Below, in pieces: positions 62,599-64,000 of a stretch of DNA of 64,000 bases. Within the stretch, counting starts at the first letter, position 1. The number at the start of each line of letters is the position of its first letter. A model generated the notes under the pieces. That model ran no database searches and was not told the origin of the DNA. It worked only from the letters and a program-made list of their open reading frames with translations. This DNA comes from Phycisphaerae bacterium (lineage in GTDB: Bacteria; Planctomycetota; Phycisphaerae; Phycisphaerales; Phycisphaeraceae). A program made the translations under genes and the position numbers. Where the stretch lies: NCBI GenBank assembly GCA_030425705.1, contig JAUHZU010000003.1, positions 248,001 through 312,000 on the forward strand, given 5' to 3'.

Positions 62599-63255
62599 CT
62601 ATTCACGGTTGCGTCGTTCGCGCATCCGGCGTTCGAGGTCGGTCATGCCGTCATCGCCCGGCGGGGTAGCCGAGCCGTCTCCGCGCGGGGTGTCCGCCGT
62701 CGAGCCCGATCCTGCACTTGAGGACGAGCTTCTGCTGGAGCTGTCTGCCTGGGGCGGGGCCTCGCCGGTCAGGGTCTGGCCGATGTTGATCCGGCGGGTA
62801 TCGCCATCGATCACGTAGGTAATGCTCGTGGGTGAGATCGCTTGGACCTCGCCGTCGGAGAACGGGCCGGGCGACGCCACGACGAGTACGACACCGTTGT
62901 CCGCGTCCTCGATGAACGCGGTCGGCGTGTCGCCCCGGAGCGAGATGCCGACCAGGACCAGCGAGGCGTCCGGGTCCGGCGGGGGCAGCTCGATGACCGG
63001 CTCGGGCGGGCCGGTGTCTTCCGGCTCATCGGGTTCGGGCACACGCTGGGCCTCGGCCGCGAGCGCGGCACGCTCGGGGGAGAAGATGTTGTACGCCGTG
63101 ATGTCGTCGTATGCCCCCGGCTCGATCGTCGGCGGGGCCCAGAAGACGCGGCCCCCGTCGGCGTCTTCGTTGCCGGCCTGCTGCGCGAGGCATAGCGCGC
63201 CGCCGAACGCGAGCGCGGGGACCACGGCCAGCCGCATCATCTGCTTGAACTTCAT
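62599..63255 (-). CDS. PilP/GspC-like periplasmic protein
   Basis: 218 residues. Its ATG overlaps the stop of the upstream gene (TAATG). Signal peptide near GGALCLAQQ; a Pro/Glu-rich linker follows, then a small beta domain (LVLVGISLRGDTPTAFIEDADNGVVLVVASPG; GEVQAISPTSITYVIDGDTRRINIGQTL) of the HR/PilP type, which contacts the secretin N0 domain; the tail is Ser-rich and charged. It bridges inner-membrane subunits and the secretin. Confidence 0.8.
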   Translation of the reverse strand: MKFKQMMRLAVVPALAFGGALCLAQQAGNEDADGGRVFWAPPTIEPGAYDDITAYNIFSPERAALAAEAQRVPEPDEPEDTGPPEPVIELPPPDPDASLVLVGISLRGDTPTAFIEDADNGVVLVVASPGPFSDGEVQAISPTSITYVIDGDTRRINIGQTLTGEAPPQADSSSRSSSSSAGSGSTADTPRGDGSATPPGDDGMTDLERRMRERRNRE

Positions 63256-63809
63256 TACGCACCTCCCGATGCATCGGTGGCGTTGGCCGCGTCGATAATC
63301 GTGGACAGGTTCAGCACCAGCGTCAGCCCCTCTTCCCCCGCGCGGGGGTTGGAGATCGTGCAGTCCAGGACCCGCAGCGGGAACGGCGCGGTGCTCACCA
63401 GCTCGAAGAACCGCTGCAGCGAACGGATGCCGCCGGACGCGGTCAGGCGGAAGGTGATCTCGGCGAATCGGTTGTCCTCGTCCGCGCGGGCGTCGCGGCC
63501 GGTCTCCAGCCGGTCGATCTTCAGCCGGCTGGCCTGACACCACTCGGTGATGCTTGCCTGCACCCGGGCGCGGGCGCTGAACTCGTCGTTCTCGAGGCCG
63601 GCCTTCTCGTACCCGGCCCAGGTCGTCTCGATGCGCTCGCGGTTGTCGACGAGCGCGCGGGCCTCCTTGACCTCGTTACGGAGCTGCGTGGTCTCGTCGG
63701 CGACGCGGTCGAATGCGCCGAGCACGGGCAGCACGACGAACTGGTAGCCGACGATCACGACGACCAGTATCGCGATGCCTAAGGCGAGGATGCGTTCACG
63801 TGATGACAT
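63255..63809 (-). CDS. PilO/GspM-like inner-membrane subunit
   Basis: 184 residues. One membrane helix near the N-terminus (ILALGIAILVVVIVGYQFVVLPVL), a coiled coil (ADETTQLRNEVKEARALVDNRERIE) and a ferredoxin-like domain (QASITEWCQASRLKIDRLETG; IRSLQRFFELVSTAPFPLRVLDCTIS). Overlaps: stop/start TGATG with the upstream gene and TAATG with the downstream one. A component of the pilus or T2S inner-membrane platform. Confidence 0.8.
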   Translation of the reverse strand: MSSRERILALGIAILVVVIVGYQFVVLPVLGAFDRVADETTQLRNEVKEARALVDNRERIETTWAGYEKAGLENDEFSARARVQASITEWCQASRLKIDRLETGRDARADEDNRFAEITFRLTASGGIRSLQRFFELVSTAPFPLRVLDCTISNPRAGEEGLTLVLNLSTIIDAANATDASGGA

Positions 63810-64000
63810 CAGAGCGCCTCTCCGTCGGGCTGGTAGGTGAAAGTGACATCGAAGGAGACCTCCGAGCCCTGCCGGCCGGTCTCGCTGTGCTGACGTAGGG
63901 CGACGTCGGTGAGCGCTTTGGAATCGATCATCGCGTTGACGTAGCGCCACATGGTCTGTTCGTCAGCGGCGCGGCAGATCACCGTGCCCGACGCGTCGGC
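63809..64000 (-). CDS. PilN/GspL-like protein, C-terminal fragment (runs off window)
   Basis: The last 63 codons only. The translated tail contains WRYVNAMIDSKALTDVALR and ends in SFDVTFTYQPDGEAL, which resembles the PilN or GspL C-terminal ferredoxin-like domain. Its TGA overlaps the ATG of the PilO-like gene. The remainder lies beyond the right edge. Confidence 0.65.
   Translation of the reverse strand, partial: ADASGTVICRAADEQTMWRYVNAMIDSKALTDVALRQHSETGRQGSEVSFDVTFTYQPDGEAL

Overview
The window is GC-rich bacterial chromosome, most plausibly from a planctomycete of the class Phycisphaerae. The lineage call is inferred from family content: four PEP-CTERM surface proteins, DUF1080 glycoside-processing proteins, an ECF sigma factor coupled to a FecR/LamG protein, a Gly-rich secretin operon and a partial ebo-type cluster. 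Start sites mix ATG, GTG and TTG. Shine-Dalgarno sequences are present for some genes and absent for others.

Layout. 0.1-3.1 kb: lipoprotein, AhpD-like protein, rpsD, hisI and a frameshifted zinc-ribbon membrane gene. 3.2-7.4 kb (minus strand): TatD-like hydrolase, small protein and EboD-like sugar-phosphate cyclase (ebo-type set), then aroA and a lone groES. 7.6-11.0 kb: outer-membrane TolC-like lipoprotein and HlyD-type adaptor. 11.1-17.3 kb: argB, argF, an unknown protein and metH. 17.6-25.9 kb: PEP-CTERM HAF-repeat protein, C39-like peptidase, uppP, ilvC, DUF1080 protein, DUF255/DsbD-like fusion and TatD. 25.9-35.8 kb: two paralogous small membrane proteins, PilZ, nucleoside-sugar epimerase/dehydratase, a GGDEF-EAL sensor with a RedB-like partner, a second HlyD-type adaptor, a toroid-fold lipoprotein and a siderophore-interacting reductase.

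35.8-39.6 kb is the standout region: an integron gene-cassette array with no integrase in the window (CALIN-type). Six near-identical ~108 bp attC sites separate small minus-strand ORFs. Most cassettes have an R' core that is the exact complement of their own R'' core. The left end is a probable two-gene cassette (DUF1772 plus DHFR-like) ending in a decayed attC. The right end has extra core-like heptamers. Next to it, 40.05-40.31 kb holds an exact-period 42 bp tandem repeat with internal inverted arms.

40.6-47.8 kb: conserved unknown protein, PEP-CTERM proteins, YjbR-like protein, ECF sigma factor with FecR/LamG partner, and a pseudopilin. 47.8-56 kb: carbohydrate-use cluster (two-domain DUF1080 protein, two Gfo/Idh/MocA oxidoreductases, two TIM-barrel isomerases, ROK kinase, orphan sugar-ABC ATPase). 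56-60.4 kb: OmpA-like lipoprotein, a translationally coupled amidohydrolase / beta-hydroxyacid dehydrogenase / DUF5658 trio, and a lipoprotein. 60.4-64 kb (minus): type II secretion / type IV pilus-like operon (PilN-, PilO- and PilP-like proteins, then secretin), running off the right edge.

No rRNA, tRNA, transposase or CRISPR array was recognised.
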